DNA from: JAJVID01 sp035714085
GTDB taxonomy: Bacteria > Acidobacteriota > Blastocatellia > RBC074
Direction: 5' to 3'
Assembly: GCA_035714085.1 (NCBI GenBank)
Contig: DASTMP010000358.1
Span: forward strand, 1 to 64,000
DNA: 64,000 bases
Of this stretch, positions 9,701 through 16,024 are shown one piece after another. The translations under genes were made by a program, and so were the position numbers. Within the stretch, counting starts at the first letter, position 1. Each line of letters opens with the position of its first letter. The notes below the pieces were generated by a model. The model was not told where the DNA came from. It did no database searches and saw only the letters and a list, made by a program, of their open reading frames with translations.

Positions 9701-10075
9701 CGGCGCCTCGATGGTGACGGACGCGCTGACCTGTCCCGGCCTGAGCGCGACATCCACGCGGCGTTCGTCCCCGACGCGCAACACCAGATCGGCCTGCTCG
9801 CTCGCGCCAAAGCCCGACGCTTCCACTTTGATCGAGTACTCTCCTGCGGCGAGCAACCCTACTCGATAACTACCACTGCTGTCCGCGGTGACGGCGCGCG
9901 AGATTCCCGTTTCCTTCGAAGTAACGGTGATCTTTGCGCCCGCGACCCCGGCGCCGCTCTGGTCGGAAATTTGCCCGAGCAGGGAGGCGTAAGATTGCTG
10001 CCCATATGCGGCGGCGACGCCTGAAATCAGAAGGGTGATTAAATATACAACGGCAAACATGAATCGTTTTTTCAT
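6743..10075 (-). CDS. Oar-type TonB-dependent outer-membrane receptor
   Basis: 1110 aa. The start at 10075 (MKKRFMFAVVYLITLLISGV) was chosen because AAGGA lies seven bases upstream and a signal peptide ending AYGQ follows directly. Longer in-frame starts would bury that signal. Residues 30-110 form a carboxypeptidase-regulatory-like beta domain (ISDQSGAGVAGAKITV). A plug domain follows (NGAPSRANGFFMDGVD), then a long barrel ending VAKVKF with the usual terminal Phe. Such receptors are the acidobacterial counterpart of SusC/Oar and move large or scarce ligands across the outer membrane. The ligand is unknown. The gene is between the AhpD-like gene and the secreted protein of the minus-strand train. 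Confidence 0.88.
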   Translation of the reverse strand: MKKRFMFAVVYLITLLISGVAAAYGQQSYASLLGQISDQSGAGVAGAKITVTSKETGISRAVTADSSGSYRVGLLAAGEYSIKVEASGFGASEQADLVLRVGDERRVDVALRPGQVSASVTIEAPITDSATSTLSNVVPEERVNALPLNGRQLQELALTAPGVTASGGYRSSAFNQFGLATPTDGNAGAFTVNGAPSRANGFFMDGVDINVPEQGVIAFPPLIEATREFQIQTSLFNAEYGRFSGSIVNFVTKSGTNQWHGSAYEYFRNDALDANDFFNNANSLPRTVLKQNQFGVSIGGPIHRNSHFVFGNWEANKVRQGTGPFASNVPTAAQSSGSLNYTAFTDTNGNGLFDAGEPTQPATLNLAGSIAPISRAVLDGFIPLPNANIIGANYIANGIEKMDEDAFTIRTDHSLTRKDQVSVRYTYDDQRQFYPFDIFFTAASLPAFPFPNPERRQSAAVTHTHIFGSSVTNEFRFGLNRQRNPIPNGTEIDPASIGLPNGVVQNEFGRGLPIIRVTGFGGTGGQPFTDNLGASTTYRTLFQFIDNVSVNYKQHSFKFGGEIRRSHTNQSQYRPLRGALNFSGARNGQINQTVPGNAAVAAFADFLLGLPAQITISSANPTRGFRTTGYVGYAQDEWRVNSRLVLNLGLRYELDTPITEVNGLLSNLIPGRGNFVVGSDELPRLHNIDKNNFAPRVGFAYRATDDGKWTVRGGAGIYHDNGTFQDRFRTARSNAPFAITNIVNQTGSARTNLDFPLNNTAAQTFLALLGGGAATGAGAIDVNYRTPYVIQYNLNVQHELSGNLLAEVAYVGRRGLNASRTVNINQIVAVNSLAATQFGLPVGSRPFNNTSLPVGARFANDVISQQFNGQATYHSLQTRLERRLSSGTSFLASYSWSKSIDNVSGIGTGADDLAQDSYNLAAQRAVSNFDVPHKFVFSSTWALPFGRNRSLLKDSGPAVSALLSDWQVNGILTYQSGQPFTVTVGAFDAGTGISNRRPDQISDPHENVPAEFAFNPAAFVAPPAGQFGLVGRNTLRADNYFNTDLAVLRNFRLSPLGEAGAIEFRAEFFNIFNNPSFTLPVSSLSNAAFGRYVSNSTAPRVIQFVAKVKF

Positions 10076-10266
10076 GGATTCCTTCTCTGATACCTTTTTT
10101 TCAAGTTCTGATTTTTTGGCGGTTGTCCGCGGTACGGCAGGGGGGCGGCAGCGATCTGGCGACCGAGGAGTGTCGGTATCCAGCGTCCACGCTTCCTGCG
10201 CAATGCCACTGCTTGACGCCGCCTGTGTCTGATTACGACCAACCAATTCTTGACTGACGTCGTTGC
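10076..10266 (-). other. Intergenic stretch before the receptor gene
   Basis: The 191 bases between the two minus-strand genes stay open in the receptor's reading frame (65 codons, TTG-initiated at 10270) and end in a charged run (KKSELEKKVSEKE) directly before the chosen ATG. I treat this as leader sequence because the signal peptide begins downstream. Confidence 0.3.
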
Positions 10267-11352
10267 TCAATCTCCCGCCACCGCGCCGAGACTGGCGCCG
10301 TTCTCGTGATGCGCTTCAAGCTGGTCGAGCTTGTTCATCATCTGCACGCTGTGAACCAGCGCGATGCCCGCCGCCATGGCGCTTGCGACGTGGACGGCCT
10401 CGCTCATCTGCGCCTCGCTCACGCGCATTTTGTGAAGCGTCGAGGTGTAGGAATCTATGCAATACGGGCATTTCAGCGCGTGCGACACGGCGAGCGCGAT
10501 CAGGGCTTTTTCGCGCCTGGTTAGTTCGCCGTCCGCCATGACATGTCCGTAATATGCGAAGAAGCTCTCCGCCATTTTCGGATTCGCGCGGCGGATTTCG
10601 CCGAAGCGCCCCAGGTCCTGGGGTTGATAGTAGCCGCCTCCCGCCGCATGGCCGCTGGCGCCGGCCGTGACGGTCTCCGTTGACGCTTCGGCGCCGCAAC
10701 AAGAGATGGACGCGGGATCAATCTTTTCAGGATTCGCGGGGCGCAAATCGCAGCCCATCTTGTCCGGGTTCACCTTCAACGCGCCGTAAGCGAATTCAAG
10801 CGGGATGCCGGTGTGTTCGCCTTCGTCCGGCGGGTACAGCCAATGCTTTTCGGCGACTTCGACATGGCAGCAATAGACGGGCCGGTCCACGCCGCCTTGC
10901 GAGGCGTGCGCCCATTTGAGCGTCCCGGCGACGGCGGGCAGCGCGTCGAACGTCTGGCGCACCAGTTCCGTTTCATCGCGCAAATCCACTCCGATGTGGT
11001 CCAGGAAAGGGCGCGGCCGGCGATTCGTTTCCGACTCGAGCAACTCGTCCTGCGAAACTTTGATGTGTGAGAAGATCGCGTTGACGGCGCCTGGGAATCG
11101 ATACTTGACGAACCCATCTTTCTGATGGTCGAGCCGCGCGCCCGCGTCGAAGAACTGATTGATCGGAAGCTGGTGCGTGTTGTCCACCTTGATGTGTAGA
11201 TGAATCGTTTCGGCCAAGGCGACGGCCCGGTCGAGCGGCGAATCGGGCTCGCCCAGCCGGTTGACGACTTCGATTTCGTGGCCGGTGAGCAGGCCACACT
11301 CTTGCAGAGCCTTGAGACTGGCGGCGGCTTCGGCGCTGTTACTCAATTTCAT
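10267..11352 (-). CDS. Two-domain protein with C-terminal AhpD-like (carboxymuconolactone decarboxylase) domain
   Basis: 361 aa. ATG at 11352 is preceded by AAGGAGA at 11361-11367. Residues 240-345 form an AhpD-like domain with the redox pair Cys295-Pro-Tyr-Cys298 and MSEAVHVASAMAAGIALVHS. This closely resembles the peroxidase-like proteins found beside arsenosugar-type radical SAM genes. Residues 15-205 are a separate domain with LDHIGVDLRDE (118-128) and a vicinal Cys161-Cys162 in YCCHVEV; a VOC-like metal-binding fold is possible but not proven. The linker holds a second vicinal pair, Cys218-Cys219 (ISCCGAE). Vicinal thiols can bind soft metals or arsenicals. It is the first large gene after the 38-aa peptide and its hairpin. 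Confidence 0.75.
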   Translation of the reverse strand: MKLSNSAEAAASLKALQECGLLTGHEIEVVNRLGEPDSPLDRAVALAETIHLHIKVDNTHQLPINQFFDAGARLDHQKDGFVKYRFPGAVNAIFSHIKVSQDELLESETNRRPRPFLDHIGVDLRDETELVRQTFDALPAVAGTLKWAHASQGGVDRPVYCCHVEVAEKHWLYPPDEGEHTGIPLEFAYGALKVNPDKMGCDLRPANPEKIDPASISCCGAEASTETVTAGASGHAAGGGYYQPQDLGRFGEIRRANPKMAESFFAYYGHVMADGELTRREKALIALAVSHALKCPYCIDSYTSTLHKMRVSEAQMSEAVHVASAMAAGIALVHSVQMMNKLDQLEAHHENGASLGAVAGD

Positions 11353-11398
11353 TTCGATTCTCTCCTTTCTGGATTTCAATAAAATGAATTTGCGTTTC

Positions 11399-11477
11399 AA
11401 AAAATAAAGAAGCGCAGTGAGCGCGGCAGCGGTTCAAAGCGGCGCCCCCGAGTCAGCGCGTTTGTGACGCTTCTTTA
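11399..11477 (-). terminator. Intrinsic terminator or attenuator between the 38-aa peptide and the AhpD-like gene
   Basis: On the minus strand a 10-bp stem TAAAGAAGCG / CGCTTCTTTA (11468-11477 with 11405-11414) closes a GC-rich 53-nt loop that can form inner stems. It is followed at once by six T (11399-11404). It begins two bases after the peptide's stop and ends 46 bases before the next start. It would end most transcripts after the peptide and let a fraction read through. Confidence 0.55.
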
Positions 11478-11478
11478 G

Positions 11479-11595
11479 TTAATCGGAAGTGGTAAGAGCT
11501 ATGGGGGCCCTGGTGATTTCGGACTCGGAGGATTCGCCGATCAGCGCGGTGTCGACAAGGAAATGGAACGAGATTGCTGAAATGACGACGGGCAT
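11479..11595 (-). CDS. 38-residue peptide, candidate precursor or leader peptide
   Basis: ATG at 11595 with AGGAAAG eight bases upstream, 38 codons, TAA at 11479. The product begins MPVVISAISFHFLVDTALIG, continues through a Ser/Glu stretch (ESSESEIT) and ends RAPIALTTSD. It has no cysteine, only one Arg and one His, and a hydrophobic first half. It matches no family I know. Its own hairpin terminator follows immediately, then the AhpD-like gene; the same train includes a radical SAM/SPASM enzyme and a TonB-dependent receptor. That is the layout of modified-peptide loci, where an abundant precursor mRNA is terminated before the enzymes. A regulatory leader peptide is the alternative. Too short for standard gene callers. 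Confidence 0.45.
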   Translation of the reverse strand: MPVVISAISFHFLVDTALIGESSESEITRAPIALTTSD

Positions 11596-11621
11596 AGGGC
11601 TTTCCTGCTTGATTCATCATC

Positions 11622-11675
11622 GGGCCGATCTCGGCCCTCGATTATGCTAAGTCGAATAGCGCGTTCTGACGCGCT
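11622..11675. other. Two strong hairpins upstream of the 38-aa peptide
   Basis: GGGCCG-ATCT-CGGCCC at 11622-11637 and AGCGCGT-TCTG-ACGCGCT at 11658-11675 are perfect stem-loops with tetraloops. They lie in the 5' leader of the minus-strand peptide and may equally belong to a plus-strand transcript ending at 11762. Confidence 0.45.
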
Positions 11676-11715
11676 GAATGTAAAAATGACTGGATAAACA
11701 ATTTCAAGATAAAGC

Positions 11716-11762
11716 CCGATACGCAGTCAGGATTCACATGGATCCATGTATCGGTTTTTTTT
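11716..11762 (+). terminator. Plus-strand intrinsic terminator, possible end of a small RNA
   Basis: CCGATAC (11716-11722) pairs with GTATCGG (11748-11754) around an inner 14-bp palindrome ACATGGATCCATGT (11736-11749), followed by eight T (11755-11762). No plus-strand gene lies upstream within 8 kb, so the terminator would end an antisense or small RNA starting in the 11.6-kb region. Confidence 0.4.
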
Positions 11763-11958
11763 CGTCCTGCGTTTATTGACTATCGAAGCATAGTAGGGCT
11801 CTGGCGCCGTCGGAACGTTGTGCGCGACCAAGGAATCTCAAGTCGCGCTCGATTGATCCTTTTATCATTTGCGCATACGTGCACATATTTCTCTAGGTTA
11901 CGAAAGAAGTAAAGTGAAAATTATTCCTCCACGACGCAAACGCAGGCAGGTTCCACGA

Positions 11959-11996
11959 CAAAATTTGGAACTGACATTGCAAAATTTGGAACTGAC
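11959..11996. repeat. 17-bp direct repeat, two copies 21 bp apart
   Basis: CAAAATTTGGAACTGAC occurs at 11959-11975 and again at 11980-11996 with a 4-bp spacer. It may be a protein-binding pair or a leftover of an element end. Confidence 0.6.
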
Positions 11997-12010
11997 CGGC
12001 GAAAAGACGT

Positions 12011-12029
12011 GGGACACAGGCTGTGTCCC
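12011..12029 (-). terminator. Likely terminator of the ABC transporter operon
   Basis: Perfect inverted repeat GGGACACAG-G-CTGTGTCCC. Read on the minus strand it lies 27 bases after the ATPase stop and is followed by ACGTCTTTTC, a modest T-rich tail. Confidence 0.5.
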
Positions 12030-12055
12030 GCTTACTGTTGCGCTAACAAACTTGT

Positions 12056-13117
12056 TTATATTTCTCCTTCGGTCCGAATGGCCGCATAGCAGCGAATGGC
12101 GCTCTCAGGCAAAAACAGTTTTATTTCATCGCCGACGCGCGGCTGACATTCGCATGGCTGGCGTTCTTGATCGGCTTCGATAACTTCGCCGCCGGGCAGG
12201 CGCACGCGCCATTGCCAGCGCACGCCGTAATCAATCAAGGATTCGAGCCTGCCCGTCAGACTTCCGCCATGTTCCTTGCAGGCGCATAGCCGGACGTGTT
12301 CGGGCCGGAAGGCCACGTGACATCGACCTGCTTCGCCCGTTTGCGGCAGTTTCAAGTCACCCGCGGCTGTGCTCACCGTCTGCCCGTTACGGTCGCCCTC
12401 CAGAAGCTTCCAACCGAAAAACCGGGCGGCGCGCGCGCTGTATGGATTGAGTAGCAGGTCACGTGGGGCGCCGGACTGCTCTATTCGCCCGTCGAGCAGA
12501 AGGGCGATGTGGTCGGCGACGGCCATAGCCTCGCGCTGGTCGTGCGTGACGAAGACGGTCGTGATCCGCAATCGCTGTTGCAATTCACGCACGAGCAATC
12601 GCATCTCGCCGCGCAGGTTCTCGTCAAGCGCCGAAAAGGGCTCGTCGAGCAGCAGCACGCGGGGTTCGGTGACCAGGGCGCGCGCAAGCGTGACTCGCTG
12701 TTCCTGTCCGCCGGACAACTCGTGTGGCTTGCGCCGCTCATAGCCTTCCAACTTTACCAATCGCAAGGCTTCCGCGACGCGGGCGGCGATTTCATCCTTC
12801 TTCAATCGCCGCATCTTCAACCCGAATCCGACGTTTTCCGCCACTGTCATGTGCGGGAAGAGCAGCGGCTTTTGAAAAACCATCGTTGCGCGCCGCCGCT
12901 CCGCCGGAATAGGCAGGACGGAAACGCCATCGAAGCGCACGTCGCCGCTCGCCGGGGCGAGCAGCCCCGCAACGACTTTTAGGACGGTCGTCTTGCCGCA
13001 GCCTGAAGGGCCGAGCAGCGCAACCAGCTCCGCTTCGCCGATCGCCAGCGTAAAATCGCCGATCGCCCGCGTTGCGCCGTAATTTACCGTTAGACGGTCG
13101 AGCAGGAGGGCCGTCAT
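12056..13117 (-). CDS. ABC transporter ATP-binding protein (YnjD/PotA-like importer ATPase)
   Basis: 353 aa. Walker A GPSGCGKT (about 34-41), signature LSGGQEQ (about 130-136), Walker B VLLLDEPFSALDE (about 151-163) and the switch histidine in VFVTHDQ are all intact. A C-terminal TOBE-like domain (about 245-345) is present, as in spermidine/iron/thiamine-type importers. The ATG overlaps the stop of the binding-protein gene (ATGA), so the two are translationally coupled. It powers import through the two permeases encoded upstream in the operon. Confidence 0.9.
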   Translation of the reverse strand: MTALLLDRLTVNYGATRAIGDFTLAIGEAELVALLGPSGCGKTTVLKVVAGLLAPASGDVRFDGVSVLPIPAERRRATMVFQKPLLFPHMTVAENVGFGLKMRRLKKDEIAARVAEALRLVKLEGYERRKPHELSGGQEQRVTLARALVTEPRVLLLDEPFSALDENLRGEMRLLVRELQQRLRITTVFVTHDQREAMAVADHIALLLDGRIEQSGAPRDLLLNPYSARAARFFGWKLLEGDRNGQTVSTAAGDLKLPQTGEAGRCHVAFRPEHVRLCACKEHGGSLTGRLESLIDYGVRWQWRVRLPGGEVIEADQERQPCECQPRVGDEIKLFLPESAIRCYAAIRTEGEI

Positions 13118-13860
13118 TGTTTGAGCGCTTTCTCCCGCCAGTCCTTATCCAACTGTTCCAGGTACTGCGCGTCGGGTTCTGGCAGCTGATGTTTGGCCAA
13201 TTCGGCGACCGGTAAGGTCGCCGGGCCGAGCGGCAAGGCTTCGACGGCGGCGCGCTCCTCAGTCGTCAGACCGTTTGGCAAAAGCGGGAACAACGACCAG
13301 AGCGCCCGGCCCTGGTCCAGCGCGTGTGGCGGCGACATGAGGTGGTTGATGACGACTAGCGCCCCCGCCGGATTGGAAGCGTTGAAAGGTACCGCCAGAT
13401 AACTGTAATTGCCGATCGTGCCTTCGTCGAAGACGAACGAGCGCGTAGTCGGCGGGTATTCGCCGCGCGCGATGTGTTCGGAGGCGAAACTCGGCCCGTA
13501 GCTCATCGTGAAACCAATTTCGCTGTTGGCGAAGAGCCGGTCAGCCTCTTTCGGCGATGTCGGGTAGGTTTTGCCTTTGCGCCAGAGGTGAGGTTTGATC
13601 TCGTTCAGATAGGCGACCGCGTTCTGATAATACCGGTTGCGCGCTTCGTCGCCCGACCACATTGCGAAGCTGACCTCTCCGCCGTTCGCCTGCTCGAGAA
13701 CAGCATTCCAGCGGGAGCGGCTGAATTTCTCGGCGGTCAGCGACGATCGTGAGGATGGCGCAGTGTTCCCGCATCCGATAAACGTTTGGGAGAGGAAGAG
13801 CGCGCCGAACGTTGGAAATAGAAGTCGGGCAATCAGTTGCTTTTTCTTTATCGTCTTCAT
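13114..13860 (-). CDS. YnjB-like ABC substrate-binding lipoprotein with an internal deletion
   Basis: 248 aa, ATG at 13860. A lipoprotein signal ends at FIGC (about residue 30). Residues 50-80 (WNAVLEQANGGEVSFAMW, GDEARNRYYQNAV) match the N-lobe start of YnjB-type binding proteins. Residues 82-230 (YLNEIKPHLWRKGKTYP, FDEGTIGNYSYLAVPFNAS, NHLMSPPHALDQG) match their C-terminal half. Family members are about 380-400 aa. The roughly 150-180 residues that normally lie between, including most of the ligand-binding first lobe, are absent, while the reading frame is kept. The protein probably cannot close around a ligand as usual, so the transporter may be crippled unless the deletion is an assembly artefact. 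Confidence 0.7.
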   Translation of the reverse strand: MKTIKKKQLIARLLFPTFGALFLSQTFIGCGNTAPSSRSSLTAEKFSRSRWNAVLEQANGGEVSFAMWSGDEARNRYYQNAVAYLNEIKPHLWRKGKTYPTSPKEADRLFANSEIGFTMSYGPSFASEHIARGEYPPTTRSFVFDEGTIGNYSYLAVPFNASNPAGALVVINHLMSPPHALDQGRALWSLFPLLPNGLTTEERAAVEALPLGPATLPVAELAKHQLPEPDAQYLEQLDKDWREKALKQ

Positions 13861-13867
13861 GTCTTAG

Positions 13868-14659
13868 CTACCGGCTTTCCTTCAAGAAGCGCGCGACTGA
13901 AAAGGCGACCGCCGCCGTTGGCGCAAGATAGACGAATGACAACGCTGCCGCAATCGCTTCATCGCCGCCCCGTTGAAACGCCACCAGCGTTAGCGGCAAT
14001 GTGACGACGCGGGCGCCGCCGATCAACAGAGTTGTCAGGTACTGGCTCCAAGAAATCAGGAAAGCGAACGACGCCGCGACTGCCAGCCCCGGGGCGATAG
14101 CCGGAAAGGTCACACTCCGCCACACATCAATGACCTTCGCGCCGAGCGTGCGCGCCTGCGCTTCGTAATCGGGGTCGAGGCGCGAGAAACTCCCGGTCAA
14201 CATCAGCGTGGCATATGGCACAGTTAAGGTCAGGTGCGAAAGCGCGACTCCGATCAACGTGTCAGTCAGTCCGTAGCGCAAGAAAAGCCCATGCACGCCC
14301 ATCGTCGAAGCCAGCGGCGGCGTCAGGACGGGGAGCAATAGCGCAAAAATCACTGCGCGTTTGGCGCGAAACTCTTCCCACGCCAGCACGCGCGCCGCCG
14401 GCAGCGCGACGATCACTGCAAAAAGGGTGACAACCATCGCGACACTCAAACTCGTGGCCAGCGCGGGAAATACCTCTGCGTTCGGCGAAAAGACGTATTT
14501 CCATGCACGGACGCTCCAAACTTGCGGCGTCAGCGAAGGCCAATACCAGGACTGAGCCAATGATCGCGCCGCAAGCAGCGCCAGCGGAGTCGCCGCGAGC
14601 CCGGTGATGGCGATTATTGCGAGCGCCTCCAATACTTTTGTCGGTGTCTGTTTTTTCAC
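13868..14659 (-). CDS. ABC transporter permease, second subunit
   Basis: About 263 aa from the GTG at 14659, which overlaps the upstream permease stop (GTGA); the ATG at 14716 would instead add 19 soluble residues overlapping that gene. About six membrane segments are visible, beginning with LEALAIIAITGLAATPLALL. The EAA loop that docks on the ATPase is present (DPDYEAQARTLGAKVIDVWRSVTFPAIAPG). In E. coli the matching permease YnjC is a single fused polypeptide; here it is split into two genes. Confidence 0.85.
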   Translation of the reverse strand: MKKQTPTKVLEALAIIAITGLAATPLALLAARSLAQSWYWPSLTPQVWSVRAWKYVFSPNAEVFPALATSLSVAMVVTLFAVIVALPAARVLAWEEFRAKRAVIFALLLPVLTPPLASTMGVHGLFLRYGLTDTLIGVALSHLTLTVPYATLMLTGSFSRLDPDYEAQARTLGAKVIDVWRSVTFPAIAPGLAVAASFAFLISWSQYLTTLLIGGARVVTLPLTLVAFQRGGDEAIAAALSFVYLAPTAAVAFSVARFLKESR

Positions 14660-15537
14660 AGTATAAACGGTCTTTCGAAGCCGATCAGCGCGCGGGTCAA
14701 TCGCAGGTACGCCCACGCCAGCGCCGCCGTCACTAGCGCGCTCACCACCGCCAGCGCGATCGCACCGGGCCGGACCGCCAAATTCACGTCAAGGTAGCGC
14801 TGCTGCGCAACCACGGAGAGCATCGCCGGAAAGGGACGGCCTAAAATGAACGGCACTTCGAAAGCTCCGAAGATGAAGGCGAATACCATCAGCGAAGACG
14901 ACACGACGGCGGGCGCGACAAGTGGCAATGTCACATGCCGGAACCGCTGCCAGGCTGAAGCGCCAAGCACACGCGCCGCCTGCTCGTATTCGTCCCCGAG
15001 CCGCGCCAGCAGCGCCAGGGTCATCAGCGCGATGAACGGCGCTTCTTTCAAAATATAGGACAGCACGATGCCCGCTCCATACCGGTCATTAATCAACGCA
15101 GGAAAGTCCGCGGGCTGTTGGATGAATCCGAGCGCATAGGCGCCACGCGCCAACAATCCGCTCGGCGCGATCACGGTGATCAGCGCGCCGGCCATCGCCA
15201 GATGTGGCACGGACAGCGGAATCTGCAACAACAGGTTGATAGTACGGCTCCGCCGCGCCACTTCGCGCAAGCCCAACGCCAGCGCCGAACCCGCCACAGC
15301 CGAAATCACTGTCGCGGCGGTCGCAAGTTTTAACGTCAGCCACAGCGAAGCATATATCTCGCGGTCATCGCCGAGTGACGCATAATGCCGGAGCGTCAAA
15401 GCGTTTTCGCCGGTAGGCGCGAAATACCCCAGGCTCTGCGCCGCCGCCAGCGCCAGACCGCCGGCGAACAGGACGCCGATCACGGCCAGAGCGGGCGCAA
15501 GCATCAACCAGCGACGCACAGTGAAATTCAAAAGCAT
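14656..15537 (-). CDS. ABC transporter permease, first subunit
   Basis: 293 aa from the ATG at 15537, with GGGAG (15550-15554) twelve bases upstream; a TTG at 15549 is possible but leaves no spacing from that site. About six membrane helices and an EAA loop (GDEYEQAARVLGASAWQRFRHVTLPLVAPA) are seen. First gene of the four-gene operon permease-permease-binding protein-ATPase. Sequences 5' of it are remnants (IS end and ADOP fragment), so its native promoter may have been disturbed. Confidence 0.85.
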   Translation of the reverse strand: MLLNFTVRRWLMLAPALAVIGVLFAGGLALAAAQSLGYFAPTGENALTLRHYASLGDDREIYASLWLTLKLATAATVISAVAGSALALGLREVARRSRTINLLLQIPLSVPHLAMAGALITVIAPSGLLARGAYALGFIQQPADFPALINDRYGAGIVLSYILKEAPFIALMTLALLARLGDEYEQAARVLGASAWQRFRHVTLPLVAPAVVSSSLMVFAFIFGAFEVPFILGRPFPAMLSVVAQQRYLDVNLAVRPGAIALAVVSALVTAALAWAYLRLTRALIGFERPFIL

Positions 15538-15605
15538 TCGTACAATCAACTCCCTGGAACCGGCCTTTCAGCGCTGCGCCAGTCCGATCGCGAACAATTC
15601 AGAAT

Positions 15606-15625
15606 GGCTTTGTTGCATAAATCCG
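15606..15625. mobile_element. Isolated IS5/IS903-like terminal inverted repeat
   Basis: GGCTTTGTTGCATAAATCCG closely resembles the conserved end of IS903-group IS5-family elements (GGCTTTGTTGAATAAATC). No transposase frame or second end is present nearby, so this is a scar of an excised or eroded insertion. Confidence 0.4.
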
Positions 15626-15739
15626 AAATGAACCACACCGCCTCTTGGATTAGCGTCCTTCAAGCCTTGTAGCTGTCGGGTTGCGGCAGTTTCACCCTAA
15701 CTACGTCCTATGTCTACACACTTGTGTTTCGTTTTTCTC

Positions 15740-15947
15740 GATCGTTATAGAGGAGGATTCAACAGTCAAGCTGATCCGATCATCATCGGCGTTGTGGCCG
15801 ATGTGAAACGTTATGGGTTAGAGGCCGATATGCGATCGGAAGTATATCAATATTATGCTGCTGGTCGGTGTCGCGCTGATTGCGAGCTACATTCCGGCGC
15901 GGCGCGCGACCAAGGTCGATCCGCTCCAGGCTCTGCGCCACGATTAG
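15740..15947 (+). pseudogene. Remnant of an ADOP (FtsX/MacB-like) permease
   Basis: One frame reads GGFNSQADPIIIGVVADVKR and YGLEADMRSEVYQ, which is the periplasmic-domain core of ADOP permeases (compare VVGVVKDTKH in the intact copy at 27301-30018). After a frameshift near 15854 another frame reads VGVALIASYIPARRATKVDP and LQALRHD, the conserved C-terminus, ending TAG 15945-15947. About 200 residues that normally separate the two blocks, including three membrane helices, are missing. The rest of 15538-16024 contains only this remnant and the IS end. Confidence 0.75.
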
Positions 15948-16024
15948 TGTAGGAGGATTGATTCGCCTGCGATAACGCGCATTGAGTTCGAGCTTTTTGC
16001 TTGGTTGTAGCCTAAATACCGCGG

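Larger units (their letters stand above)
11763..12055. other. Intergenic region without a gene
   Basis: Apart from the repeat at 11959-11996 and the hairpin at 12011-12029, I see no coding or RNA signal here. A plus-strand open frame from 11869 has no ribosome site and basic, low-information composition. Confidence 0.5.

Noticed and set aside
10076..10270. N-terminal extension of the TonB-dependent receptor
   Set aside because: A signal peptide with a good ribosome site begins at 10075; the 65-residue extension would place it internally.
11869..12183. Plus-strand open frame with many Arg/Lys codons
   Set aside because: No ribosome site, crosses a terminator hairpin and runs into the 3' end of the ATPase gene on the other strand.
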